From the NCBI GenBank assembly GCA_002337005.1, contig DDFD01000064.1, positions 1 through 17,130 of the forward strand: 17,130 nt of DNA. Direction: 5' to 3'. The translations under genes and the position numbers were made by a program. The DNA is from Flavobacteriales bacterium UBA1937. GTDB taxonomy: Bacteria; Bacteroidota; Bacteroidia; Flavobacteriales; Weeksellaceae. How positions within the stretch are numbered: the first letter of the stretch is position 1; each line of letters starts with the position of its first letter. The notes below the pieces were generated by a model. The model was not told where the DNA came from, did not search any database, and saw only the letters and a list, made by a program, of their open reading frames with translations. Below are positions 1 to 7,803 of this stretch, piece by piece.

Positions 1-419
1 ATGAAAAAAGTGGTTGCGCCTGTCTGTTCTTCTCCATTGATAATGGCAATATTAATAGGAGCAGCTCCTCTATAATCAGCTAACAAACTTGCCTGCAGAT
101 TAAACGTACCTACTTTAGGCATTTCAAAAAGAATTTTGGGCATCATTCTGAAAGCGACTACCACAAAGACATCAGCATCTAAATTTCTGATTTGTTCTAA
201 AAATTCAGGATTTCTTAATTTTTCTGGTTGGAAAACCGTCAAATTATTTTCTACTGCATATTTCTTTACGGGAGATTCTGTCAATTTTTGTCCTCTTCCC
301 GAAGGTTTATCAGCTACAGTGACCACACCTACCACTTGGTGATTAGATTGATGAATTGCGGCTAAACTTTCTTTAGCAAAATCTGGCGTTCCGAAGAAAA
401 CTATTTTTAATTGTTTCAT
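1..419 (-). CDS. fmt: Methionyl-tRNA formyltransferase, N-terminal 139 residues (cut by window edge)
   Basis: Fmt transfers the formyl group of 10-formyltetrahydrofolate to Met-tRNA(fMet) for translation initiation in the cytoplasm. The visible 139 residues are the N-terminal Rossmann-like formyltransferase domain. They start MKQLKIVFFGTPDFAKESL and continue with a glycine/lysine-rich loop (DKPSGRGQKL, 37-46), SPVK (49-52), FQPEKLRNPEF (63-73) and RGAAPIN (117-123). The ATG at 419 fits the family start exactly. Odd point: the family active-site segment N-x-H-x-SLLP reads N107-L-Q109-A-SLL-A114, so the catalytic His is Gln and the conserved Pro is Ala. The frame is otherwise intact. The gene follows recQ on the same strand after 99 bp and no promoter match was found, so read-through from recQ is possible. 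Identity is certain from the fold signature; activity is doubtful. The C-terminal tRNA-binding domain lies outside the window. Confidence 0.93.
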   Translation of the reverse strand, partial: MKQLKIVFFGTPDFAKESLAAIHQSNHQVVGVVTVADKPSGRGQKLTESPVKKYAVENNLTVFQPEKLRNPEFLEQIRNLDADVFVVVAFRMMPKILFEMPKVGTFNLQASLLADYRGAAPINIAIINGEEQTGATTFF

Positions 420-429
420 TTATTCTTTC

Positions 430-442
430 GCTCCTACGGAGC
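430..442. repeat. Small palindrome GCTCC-TAC-GGAGC in front of fmt
   Basis: A perfect 5-bp inverted repeat with a 3-nt loop lies in the recQ-fmt gap. Read on the minus strand, the hairpin ends 10 nt before the fmt start codon. It is GC-rich against a very AT-rich spacer. On the plus strand it is followed by TTATTTTT, so it could also act as a weak terminator for antisense transcription. It might be one copy of a dispersed palindrome, but no second copy is present in this window. Confidence 0.35.
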
Positions 443-518
443 TTATTTTTAAATTCAGATTATTTTACTACCAACTTTTCACTTCCAAAATTAGAGATAA
501 ATTATAGAAATTCTAAAA

Positions 519-2420
519 CTATTTAATCATATATGTTCTAAAATCTAGCATTTTAATTTTTCCCAATTCTAGTAAAAAGATAAGATGATCTTGTAGTGTT
601 TCTCTTTGGTGAAAATGAAGCATAATTGCCAATTCATCTATGGTAGCTGCTCTTTTGGTTAATGCTTCTAAGATTTGTTTCTCTAAACTTTGTTGGTTTT
701 TGGTCGGATTTTTTTCTGTACAAACATAGCAATTTCCACAATTTTTAGCATTCTTTTCTCCAAAATAAGTGAGGATAAGTTTCATTTTACAGAAATCTTT
801 ATTTCTAGTATAGAATTTCATTTCTTCCCATTTCTGGAGTTTGTTTTTTTGAATTTGTTCAAAAAGATTCCACCATTTCCCTTCGAAAGTTCGGTCTTCC
901 CTTTGTTTCAAAAATCGGATACTATCTAAACTACCATCTAAATAATCTACAAAACCTTTTTTATGAATTTCTCTCAGTCTCGCTTTTAGTTCTTTGGATT
1001 CTACACCTAGTTTTTTGCAAAGATTAGCTTCGCTAAACTGCGCTTTGTGAGAAGACAATCCATCAATATTTCTTAATAAAAGTTCGATAAAATAACTGTC
1101 TTTTTTGGGTAAATTCTCTAAATCATAGACTTCAAATTTAAGCTCAAGAGTAGATAAATTTTTAGCAGTATTGAGATATATAAGCTCTTGATTGTGCATA
1201 AAATTGAGCACATTCTTAATTTTAGCATGAGAAATCTTAGTAAACTCCTGAATTTTCGAAATACTCAACTCAAAAATCTGTTCTGGAAGTTCATTTTCAC
1301 CAATCATAAATTTAGAATAGAGATAAGAAATCGTTCTCAGAAATTCTTTTTTACTAGGAGTTTGATTTTGAAAAACTTGGTCTAGATTCAGTAATTCTTG
1401 TTCATTCCAAAGTAAGAAAGCGTAGCTCTTTTCTCCATTTCTACCTGCTCTACCAATTTCTTGATAATAATTTTCTAATGAAGCAGGTGGAGAAAAATGA
1501 ATGATAAATTGCACATTCTCTTTATCAATCCCCATTCCGAAGGCGTTGGTAGAAATCAATACATTTTGGTTGCTTTTCAACCATTTTTCTTGTTTCTGAT
1601 GCTTTTCTTTGGTGGATAATCCTGCGTGAAAAAAATCTACATTTTGTAACTTTTTTGTTTTTAAAAAGTAAGATAAATCTTCGGCATCTTTTCTGGTTCT
1701 CACATAAATAATTCCAGATGAATTGGTGTTTTTTAACAGATCAAAGACATATTGATATTTATCTGAAACCTCATCAATAAAAATACTGATATTATCTCTT
1801 TTAAAACTTTTCTTAAAAATCAAATACTGATTAAAGCCTAATTTGAGTTTGATATCATCAATCACTTTCGGGGTAGCAGTAGCGGTAAGCGCCAAGCAAG
1901 GAACGCTTTTAAACTGATTTCTAAAATTTTTTATATTTTGATAACTCGGTCGGAAGTCTTGTCCCCATTCCGAAATACAATGCGCTTCATCTACCGCAAT
2001 AAATGAAATGGAAATTTCATCAATCTTTTCTAAAAAATTTTTATTTAGTAATCTTTCTGGAGAAACATAGAGCAATTTGGTGAGACCTTCTATACATCTT
2101 CCATAGATTTCTTCTTCTTGTGCTTCATCTAGTTCTGAACTAAGGTATTCTGCTTCTATTCCTTTTGATTTGAGTTGCTGAACCTGATCTTTCATTAAAG
2201 CTAAAAGCGGCGAAATTACCAAGCACGTTCCTTCTAAAACTAATGCTGGTAGCTGATAACAGAGCGATTTCCCTCCACCTGTTGGTAAAAGGGCAATGGT
2301 ATCTTTACCCGAAATGATAGCATTAATAATATCTTCTTGTGAGTCTCTAAAAGAATTATAACCCCAAAAATCTTGAAGGGTTTCTGTAATGATTTTAGAA
2401 ATTTGAATAGAAGATTGCAT
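519..2420 (-). CDS. recQ: RecQ-family ATP-dependent DNA helicase, late-zinc-module type
   Basis: A 3'-5' DNA helicase of the RecQ family, acting in recombination and replication-fork repair. Counting from the ATG at 2420 (633 residues): Walker A in LLPTGGGKS (about 44-52), the DEAH box (144-147) followed by CISEWGQDFRPSY, motif III LTATAT (178-183), NAFGMGIDK (301-309) and motif VI YQEIGRAGRNG (328-338). A four-cysteine zinc site with the E. coli spacing C-x16-C-x2-C-x2-C sits at 554, 571, 574 and 577, after a predicted helical or winged-helix region of about 215 residues. A short winged-helix-like tail follows and there is no HRDC domain. A TTG nine codons upstream (2447) is possible, but ATG gives the usual family start. 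A terminator directly upstream separates it from the OmpA genes, so it should have its own promoter, which I could not place. Confidence 0.93.
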   Translation of the reverse strand: MQSSIQISKIITETLQDFWGYNSFRDSQEDIINAIISGKDTIALLPTGGGKSLCYQLPALVLEGTCLVISPLLALMKDQVQQLKSKGIEAEYLSSELDEAQEEEIYGRCIEGLTKLLYVSPERLLNKNFLEKIDEISISFIAVDEAHCISEWGQDFRPSYQNIKNFRNQFKSVPCLALTATATPKVIDDIKLKLGFNQYLIFKKSFKRDNISIFIDEVSDKYQYVFDLLKNTNSSGIIYVRTRKDAEDLSYFLKTKKLQNVDFFHAGLSTKEKHQKQEKWLKSNQNVLISTNAFGMGIDKENVQFIIHFSPPASLENYYQEIGRAGRNGEKSYAFLLWNEQELLNLDQVFQNQTPSKKEFLRTISYLYSKFMIGENELPEQIFELSISKIQEFTKISHAKIKNVLNFMHNQELIYLNTAKNLSTLELKFEVYDLENLPKKDSYFIELLLRNIDGLSSHKAQFSEANLCKKLGVESKELKARLREIHKKGFVDYLDGSLDSIRFLKQREDRTFEGKWWNLFEQIQKNKLQKWEEMKFYTRNKDFCKMKLILTYFGEKNAKNCGNCYVCTEKNPTKNQQSLEKQILEALTKRAATIDELAIMLHFHQRETLQDHLIFLLELGKIKMLDFRTYMIK

Positions 2421-2455
2421 TTGGTAAAAATAAGAAATCTGTATCAAAAAATCGC

Positions 2456-2485
2456 AAAAAAAAAGCTGCGACTAGCGCAGCTTTT
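2456..2485 (-). terminator. Rho-independent terminator after the OmpA gene pair
   Basis: A perfect 10-bp stem, AAAAGCTGCG (2461-2470) and CGCAGCTTTT (2476-2485), closes a 5-nt loop. On the minus strand it is followed by nine consecutive T (complement of 2456-2464). It lies 34 bp past the OmpA stop codon and ends the folK-OmpA-OmpA transcript before recQ. Confidence 0.88.
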
Positions 2486-2518
2486 AAAATAAATTTTATT
2501 AAAATTATTGAAATAAAA

Positions 2519-3970
2519 TTAGTTTAATGCTTTTACTTCAACTTTTCTGTCTTGTAATCTTTCTGCATCAGAGGCAGTTTCTGGAACTGTAGCTTCAGCT
2601 TCACCAACTCCTTTTGATTTCAATTGGCTAGATGGCACACCTCTTTTCACTAATTCTTTTACTACCTCAGCAGCTCTAGCTTGAGACAATTTTAAATTAG
2701 CAGCGTCACTACCTTTTTTATCTGTATGACCTATTAATAAAAATGTTCCTCCGTTAGTAGATTTTATAAGATTAGCAGCAAGGTCTAGTTTAGAAACAGA
2801 TTCTGGTCTTACAGTGCTTTTACCAAGGTTAAATAATAAATCTTTAAGTGCAGCTTGAATATCAGAAGCAACTTGCGTGTTATCTACAGCAGCAGGAGCT
2901 ACAGGAGCTACTACTTTAGGACAACCATCATTTTCTACAGGACCCGGTACGGTAACACATTTATCTTTAAGATCAATTACTCCATCTAAATCAGCATCTA
3001 AAGCAACACCTGCACCGTCTACTCTAGCTCCAGCAGGAGTATCTAATTGTCTATCCCAATCATCACATACACCATCATTATCTCCATCACCTTTTTTACA
3101 TACTTCTACATCTACGTTTTTATTTTCTAGAACATCAAGTCTGTAATAAATTTCTTGAAGAGGATCGTGCCACATTAAATGTGACGCATGTTTACCTAAT
3201 TTAAGAGTTATACCTAAAGTTGCATTAAAGAAATTATCAGAATACTGTTCTTCTCTAGCATTAGATGTATTTAAACTGTAAACTCCGCCATCTCCACCAT
3301 CAAAATTATCATCACCAGTCACTACATACATTAATCTACCTTCTATATCAATTCTTCTATTAACATTGAATTTAAGACCAGCACCTGCTTGACCAAATAA
3401 AGAAAGTTTTTTCAAAAACTGAACATCTGTAATAAGCTTTTCTCCCAGTTTATTGTTTGGATTTAATGGATCTGGATCTTGTCTGTATGCTTTATATCCT
3501 AAAGTTCCCACACCGGCATACCCATGAAGCGCCCATCTAAATGGAGAATGGTTATCTGATCTTCTTAATAAATTAGAAAAATTAATATCCCCTAAAAGTG
3601 ATAAAGCTTGATATTGAGTTCTAGCTCCCAAACCAGCATCTTTTTTAAGGTTTACCATTCCTTGCTTGGTTTCACCCATTTCGTATTGAAGATTCAATCC
3701 AAATGCATGAGTAATAGCTTTATCTACACTTAAATAAGCTGAATAGCCAAATAAATTTTTACCATTTCCATTTTTGATTGAAGTTAAATCTGCAGACTGA
3801 ACTAGAGGAACTCCAACCCCAGCAGAAATTGCCCAATCATTAAATTTCTTATCCTCTTGTGTAAAAGGATTGTTTTTATCACCTGAATAGAACTTATCGT
3901 TATTTTGAGCTAAGATAGTTCCTGGCAAAATAGCTGTAAATAAGGCTAATGTTGCGAATTTTATTTTCAT
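2519..3970 (-). CDS. OmpA-family outer-membrane protein with TSP3-like repeats (copy 1)
   Basis: An outer-membrane beta-barrel protein that probably tethers the outer membrane to peptidoglycan. The signal peptide is residues 1-21 (cut after TILA), then an OmpA-like barrel runs to about residue 265. An acidic calcium-binding thrombospondin type 3-like stretch follows (DGDNDGVCDDWDRQLD at 295-310 and DADLDGVIDLKDKC at 325-338). An Ala/Pro/Val linker (353-363) leads to the C-terminal OmpA peptidoglycan-binding domain (about 370-483). That domain keeps GHTDKKG, with Asp417 and Arg432 at the positions that bind diaminopimelate in E. coli OmpA. At 483 residues it is a normal size for these proteins. 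It starts 24 bp after its paralogue stops, with no promoter match between, so the two are probably cotranscribed. I do not assign a specific name. Confidence 0.9.
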   Translation of the reverse strand: MKIKFATLALFTAILPGTILAQNNDKFYSGDKNNPFTQEDKKFNDWAISAGVGVPLVQSADLTSIKNGNGKNLFGYSAYLSVDKAITHAFGLNLQYEMGETKQGMVNLKKDAGLGARTQYQALSLLGDINFSNLLRRSDNHSPFRWALHGYAGVGTLGYKAYRQDPDPLNPNNKLGEKLITDVQFLKKLSLFGQAGAGLKFNVNRRIDIEGRLMYVVTGDDNFDGGDGGVYSLNTSNAREEQYSDNFFNATLGITLKLGKHASHLMWHDPLQEIYYRLDVLENKNVDVEVCKKGDGDNDGVCDDWDRQLDTPAGARVDGAGVALDADLDGVIDLKDKCVTVPGPVENDGCPKVVAPVAPAAVDNTQVASDIQAALKDLLFNLGKSTVRPESVSKLDLAANLIKSTNGGTFLLIGHTDKKGSDAANLKLSQARAAEVVKELVKRGVPSSQLKSKGVGEAEATVPETASDAERLQDRKVEVKALN

Positions 3971-3994
3971 CTTTTTGTATTTTTAATATTAAAA

Positions 3995-5500
3995 CTATTT
4001 GATTAATTCGAAATAAACTCTTCTATTAGCTTCGTTTTTCCATTCAGGACATTTCGTAGCTGGTGAACATTCTGGGTATTTCAAATCTTTTTCTCCTCTT
4101 CCTTCTCCTATCAATATATTTGGATTTACTCCTTTAGAAACTAGATAATTAATTACTGACTGAGCTCTTCTGTTAGATAATTCTAAGTTATAAGAATCAG
4201 ATGCTCTTGTATCTGTAGCAGCTATTACTAAGTATCTAGAATTTTTGTTAGATTTTTTAAGAATATCTGCAGCAATATTTAGTTTCTCAATAGATTTAGG
4301 AGTAAGAGTGGCTTTATCTAAATCAAATACAATTCCTTCAAAGAATTTTTTAGTATTTTCATCCACAATTACCAAGGTGTTTTCATCTATGTATGGACAT
4401 CCGTAGTTTTCTACTAGACCAGGAACTGTTACACACTTATCTTTAAGGTCAATAACTCCGTCAAAATCCATATCTAATGCTTTACCAGAACCATCTACTC
4501 TAGCTCCAATTGGAGTATTAAGCTCTCTATCCCAATCATCACAAACACCATCATTATCTGCATCACCTTTGTCGCAAACATTAAAATCTGTAGGTCTAGA
4601 TGCTAGAGCACTTAACTTATCTAAAGCTGTATTATAAGAATCATACCAAGCTAAATGCTGGTTATGTTTACCTAGTTTAAATGTAATCCCTAAGTTTAAA
4701 GTCATTAGATTATCAGAAGCATTTTTAACTATCTGATTGTAACCTGGCCATTCTTTTACATCTTGACCTCCTCCATCAAACTCATCATCACCAGTAATAA
4801 TATACATAGCTCTTGCTTCTATATCAATTCTTTTAGAAACATTATACTTTACTCCTACCCCTCCTTGATAAAAGAATGAATCAATGCCGAGTTTTTGGTT
4901 ATAAGCTTTATAACTTTCATCAACCATAGTTACCACACCTGTTTTTGGATCCCTTATTGCTGTAAGTGGTTTTTCGTCTGATCGTTCAATAGAATACCCT
5001 TGAAAACCGATTCCTGCGTAACCGTGTAAAGCCCATCTAAATGGAGAGTTATTATCAATTCTTCTGAAAAGATTAGAAAAATTAAAATCTCCTAGTAATG
5101 ATATCTGGTCATACTTTGTTGTAGCAGTCGCTAGACCGTGAACTAAAGGAGATGCTCCCCAAACATTTTGTCCTAATCTGCCTGTCTGCTTAGTTTCTCC
5201 TTTTTGGTATTGAAGAATTAGCCCAAATTTATCAGAAATTTGTTTCCCTAATTCAGCATAAGCATTCCATCCAAAATGTTTCCCATCTTTGTTAAAAGAA
5301 GTTAAGTCTGAATGATGCAAAAATGCAGTACCACCACCTAAAGAAATTGACCAGTCATTGAATCTTCTAGCATTATTATTAAACTTCTCCACCTTGGCAG
5401 AACCAGATGTAAAAGCATTAGAATCGCTAGTCCCTTTGTTGTCCTGAGCGTAGAATAATCCCGAAACAGACAACATTAGAGTAAATAAACCTAATTTCAT
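3995..5500 (-). CDS. OmpA-family outer-membrane protein with TSP3-like repeats (copy 2, variant peptidoglycan motif)
   Basis: A tandem paralogue of the downstream gene with the same domain order. There is a signal peptide (1-18, cut after LFYA) and a barrel (to about 280) sharing SLLGD, FSNL, SPFRWALHGYAG and ITGDD segments with copy 1. TSP3-like repeats follow (DADNDGVCDDWDRELN at 313-328 and DMDFDGVIDLKDKC at 343-356), then an OmpA C-terminal domain (about 385-501). The peptidoglycan-binding Asp430 and Arg445 are kept, but the usual GHTDxxG reads AATDTRA, so both glycines and the His are alanines. A loop with two cysteines (C478, C484) sits before the final NRRVYFELI strand. The start codon follows the folK stop by 23 bp and I found no convincing promoter, so expression may come from upstream of folK. 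Divergence from copy 1 indicates an old duplication with different binding or expression roles (inference). Confidence 0.9.
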   Translation of the reverse strand: MKLGLFTLMLSVSGLFYAQDNKGTSDSNAFTSGSAKVEKFNNNARRFNDWSISLGGGTAFLHHSDLTSFNKDGKHFGWNAYAELGKQISDKFGLILQYQKGETKQTGRLGQNVWGASPLVHGLATATTKYDQISLLGDFNFSNLFRRIDNNSPFRWALHGYAGIGFQGYSIERSDEKPLTAIRDPKTGVVTMVDESYKAYNQKLGIDSFFYQGGVGVKYNVSKRIDIEARAMYIITGDDEFDGGGQDVKEWPGYNQIVKNASDNLMTLNLGITFKLGKHNQHLAWYDSYNTALDKLSALASRPTDFNVCDKGDADNDGVCDDWDRELNTPIGARVDGSGKALDMDFDGVIDLKDKCVTVPGLVENYGCPYIDENTLVIVDENTKKFFEGIVFDLDKATLTPKSIEKLNIAADILKKSNKNSRYLVIAATDTRASDSYNLELSNRRAQSVINYLVSKGVNPNILIGEGRGEKDLKYPECSPATKCPEWKNEANRRVYFELIK

Positions 5501-5523
5501 ACTTGTGTTTTATATTGTGTATT

Positions 5524-5940
5524 TTATTTAATTTCTTTTAGTAGGATTTTAGAAAACTCTCTTTCTAACAAATGTTTTTTATGAGGCACTTCTAATGTTT
5601 TAGACTGAATGATGACTTCTCCATATAATACAATATCAATATCAATTATTCTGTCCACATATCCTCCTACGGCAAAGGAATCCTGAGCCCTACCCATCTC
5701 TTTTTCTATATTTTTGATTTCTCTCAATAAGCAAAAAGGCGAAATATTGGTATATAAGCTCACTGCAATATTACGAAAAATATTATTACTAACAAATTCT
5801 ACAGGCTTTGTTTCTAACATTTTTGATAATTTGTTAATATTTCCGATACGATTTTCTATTTTTGCAATCGCGTTTTGTAAATTTTGTTCTGTATTTCCTA
5901 AATTGCTTCCAAGTAACAAAACTACATTATGTGACGACAT
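5524..5940 (-). CDS. folK: 2-amino-4-hydroxy-6-hydroxymethyldihydropteridine diphosphokinase
   Basis: HPPK transfers pyrophosphate from ATP to 6-hydroxymethyl-7,8-dihydropterin, the folate-pathway step before dihydropteroate synthase. The protein is 138 residues, shorter than E. coli FolK (159), but covers the domain. The N-terminal VVLLLGSNLG (6-15) is the pterin-binding strand and loop. Residues 83-102 carry GR and R97-I-I-D100-I-D102, matching the family R-T-L-D-L-D motif whose two Asp bind magnesium. VPHKKHLLEREF (118-129) matches the usual IPHPxxxxREF segment. ATG at 5940 gives the standard family start. The gene is the first of a probable folK-OmpA-OmpA transcription unit and is divergent from sppA. 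With only 28 bp between the two start codons, at least one promoter must overlap the other gene. Confidence 0.92.
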   Translation of the reverse strand: MSSHNVVLLLGSNLGNTEQNLQNAIAKIENRIGNINKLSKMLETKPVEFVSNNIFRNIAVSLYTNISPFCLLREIKNIEKEMGRAQDSFAVGGYVDRIIDIDIVLYGEVIIQSKTLEVPHKKHLLEREFSKILLKEIK

Positions 5941-5968
5941 ATTATATAAATTTATATTTTAATCAATT

Positions 5969-7720
5969 ATGAGAGATTTCTTAAAAAATGTTTTTGCAAA
6001 TATAGTAGCCATTCTTGTAATAATGATGGTTGTATTTGGTTTTTTTATGCTAATGATTTTTGCTAGCGCAATGAGCGAAGACCAAAAACCAACTGTAAAA
6101 GAAAATTCCGTGCTAGTTCTTAACTTCAAAACACCCGTGCTAGATTCTTATACAGAAGAAGAAACTAGCCTTTTTAATTTTGGAGAAAAGAAAAGCTTAA
6201 TTTTAATAGATATTCTAAATGCTATCAACAAAGCTAAAACGGATGATAATATAAAAGGTATTAGCATAGAAGCAGATGATTTGCAAGCTGGAATAACTCA
6301 GGTAGATGATATAAGAGCTGCTCTAGAAGATTTCAAAAAGAGCGGAAAGTTTGTGTATGCATACGGTAATAATATGTCTCAAAAATCTTATTATTTAGCT
6401 ACAGTTGCAGATAAAGTTTTTCTAAACCCTGTAGGAATGGTAGAACTAAAAGGGATGTCAACCGAAGTAACATTCTTTAAAGATTTCGCAGAAAAATACG
6501 GAATTGGTGTAGATATTATAAGACATGGTAAATTTAAAGCTGCTGTAGAACCTTTTATTAGAAATGATATCTCGCCAGAAAACAAAGAACAGCTTTCTAC
6601 TTTATTGAATGATATTTGGGGCAATGTCTCTACAAAAATTAAAACTTCTAGAAAATTAGATGACAATGCTTATAAGATTGCAGTAGATAGTTTACACGGT
6701 TTCATTCCCGAACTAGCTCTTAAAAATAAACTGGCAGACCAATTGCTTCAAAAATCTGAATACACTAATGTTCTGAAGAATAATCTAAAAATAAAAACCG
6801 ATAAAGATCTTAATCAAATTTCTATCGGAAAATACATTAACACTCTAGAAAATGATAGTGATAGTAAAGATGAAGTAGCTGTTTTATATGCTTCTGGAGA
6901 AATTTTCAATGGTGATGATTATAGCAACATCAACTCAGAAAAGTATATAAAATACATCAAAGACTTGGCTGATGATGATGATGTAAAAGCCGTAGTTTTA
7001 AGAGTAAATTCACCTGGAGGAAGTGGCAATGCTTCAGACGAAATTCTTTTTGAATTACAGCAACTGAAAAAGAAAAAACCACTAATTGTATCTTTCGGAG
7101 ATTATGCAGCATCTGGTGGTTACTATATATCTATGGCTGCTGATAAAATTTATTCTGAACCTAATACACTTACTGGTTCAATAGGCGTTTTTGGCATGAT
7201 TACCAATTTTAAAGAATTGGCCAATAGAAATGGCATTAGAAGCGATATAGTCTCTACCAATGCTAATTCTCAGTTTTATTCTCCAATTTCTGGTGCTGCA
7301 CCAGGTACTATTCCTATGCTTACCAGGAGTATAGAAAGTACTTACAAAAGATTTGTCTATTTTGTAACTCAAAACAGAAAAAAATCTTTTGAGCAGATAG
7401 ATGCTATTGGTGGTGGTAGAGTATGGAGCGGAGTACGAGCTAAACAACTTGGTTTAGTAGATGAACTTGGCACTATACAACAAGCCATCAGCTATGCTGC
7501 AACCAAAGCTAATCTAAAAAAATACAGCATAGAATCTTATCCTGCTAAAGCTAATAAATTCGAAGAGTTTTTCAAAAACACCCAAGAAGACGAAATAGCT
7601 GCGAAAGTAATTTCTAAAAAAATAGGAAAAGAAAACTACACCATCTTCGAAAAGGTAACCAATCCTAAATTCAATAACGGAGTGCAAATGTCTCTTCCTT
7701 ATAAAATTACAATTAAATAA
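5969..7720 (+). CDS. sppA: Signal peptide peptidase SppA, 67K type (protease IV)
   Basis: A membrane-anchored serine protease that degrades cleaved signal peptides. The 583-residue protein has one N-terminal transmembrane helix (about 10-34) followed by two tandem ClpP/crotonase-like S49 domains, as in the long E. coli form. The Ser/Lys dyad is visible: Lys190 in HGKFKAAVEPF (E. coli GTYKSAVEPF) and Ser382 in GDYAASGGYYIS (E. coli DTAASGGYWIS). LRVNSPGGSG (344-353) is the glycine-rich substrate strand before the nucleophile, and TGSIGVFG follows it. The ATG at 5969 starts immediately before the membrane anchor. There is no Shine-Dalgarno, which is normal here. It is transcribed alone, with a long palindromic terminator 26 bp after the stop. 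No missing residues or frameshift seen. Confidence 0.95.
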   Translation: MRDFLKNVFANIVAILVIMMVVFGFFMLMIFASAMSEDQKPTVKENSVLVLNFKTPVLDSYTEEETSLFNFGEKKSLILIDILNAINKAKTDDNIKGISIEADDLQAGITQVDDIRAALEDFKKSGKFVYAYGNNMSQKSYYLATVADKVFLNPVGMVELKGMSTEVTFFKDFAEKYGIGVDIIRHGKFKAAVEPFIRNDISPENKEQLSTLLNDIWGNVSTKIKTSRKLDDNAYKIAVDSLHGFIPELALKNKLADQLLQKSEYTNVLKNNLKIKTDKDLNQISIGKYINTLENDSDSKDEVAVLYASGEIFNGDDYSNINSEKYIKYIKDLADDDDVKAVVLRVNSPGGSGNASDEILFELQQLKKKKPLIVSFGDYAASGGYYISMAADKIYSEPNTLTGSIGVFGMITNFKELANRNGIRSDIVSTNANSQFYSPISGAAPGTIPMLTRSIESTYKRFVYFVTQNRKKSFEQIDAIGGGRVWSGVRAKQLGLVDELGTIQQAISYAATKANLKKYSIESYPAKANKFEEFFKNTQEDEIAAKVISKKIGKENYTIFEKVTNPKFNNGVQMSLPYKITIK

Positions 7721-7745
7721 AATTCATTCAACTCTTATATGAAAG

Positions 7746-7783
7746 AAAAAGTCCGTTTCAAAAATTTTTGAAACGGACTTTTT
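7746..7783. terminator. Bidirectional palindromic terminator between sppA and the convergent small gene
   Basis: A perfect 38-nt palindrome of two 19-nt arms (AAAAAGTCCGTTTCAAAAA and its complement) with no spacer; the innermost A/T pairs would open to form the loop. Both strands end the stem in a T run (TTTTT), so it can stop sppA on the plus strand and the GlsB-family gene on the minus strand. Confidence 0.9.
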
Positions 7784-7803
7784 ATATGTAAAATATTTTC
7801 TGA

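Noticed and set aside
136..342. 68-codon open frame on the plus strand
   Set aside because: It is antisense to fmt, whose protein sequence is clearly conserved; composition shows no protein family.
2421..2447. TTG start adding nine residues to RecQ
   Set aside because: The ATG at 2420 matches the usual family start, and the TTG lies only a few bases after the terminator T run, leaving no room for a leader.
2519..5500. Tandem OmpA genes as a recent duplication or a broken pair
   Set aside because: Both frames are complete with signal peptides and C-terminal domains, and the proteins differ throughout, so this is an old duplication with two intact genes.
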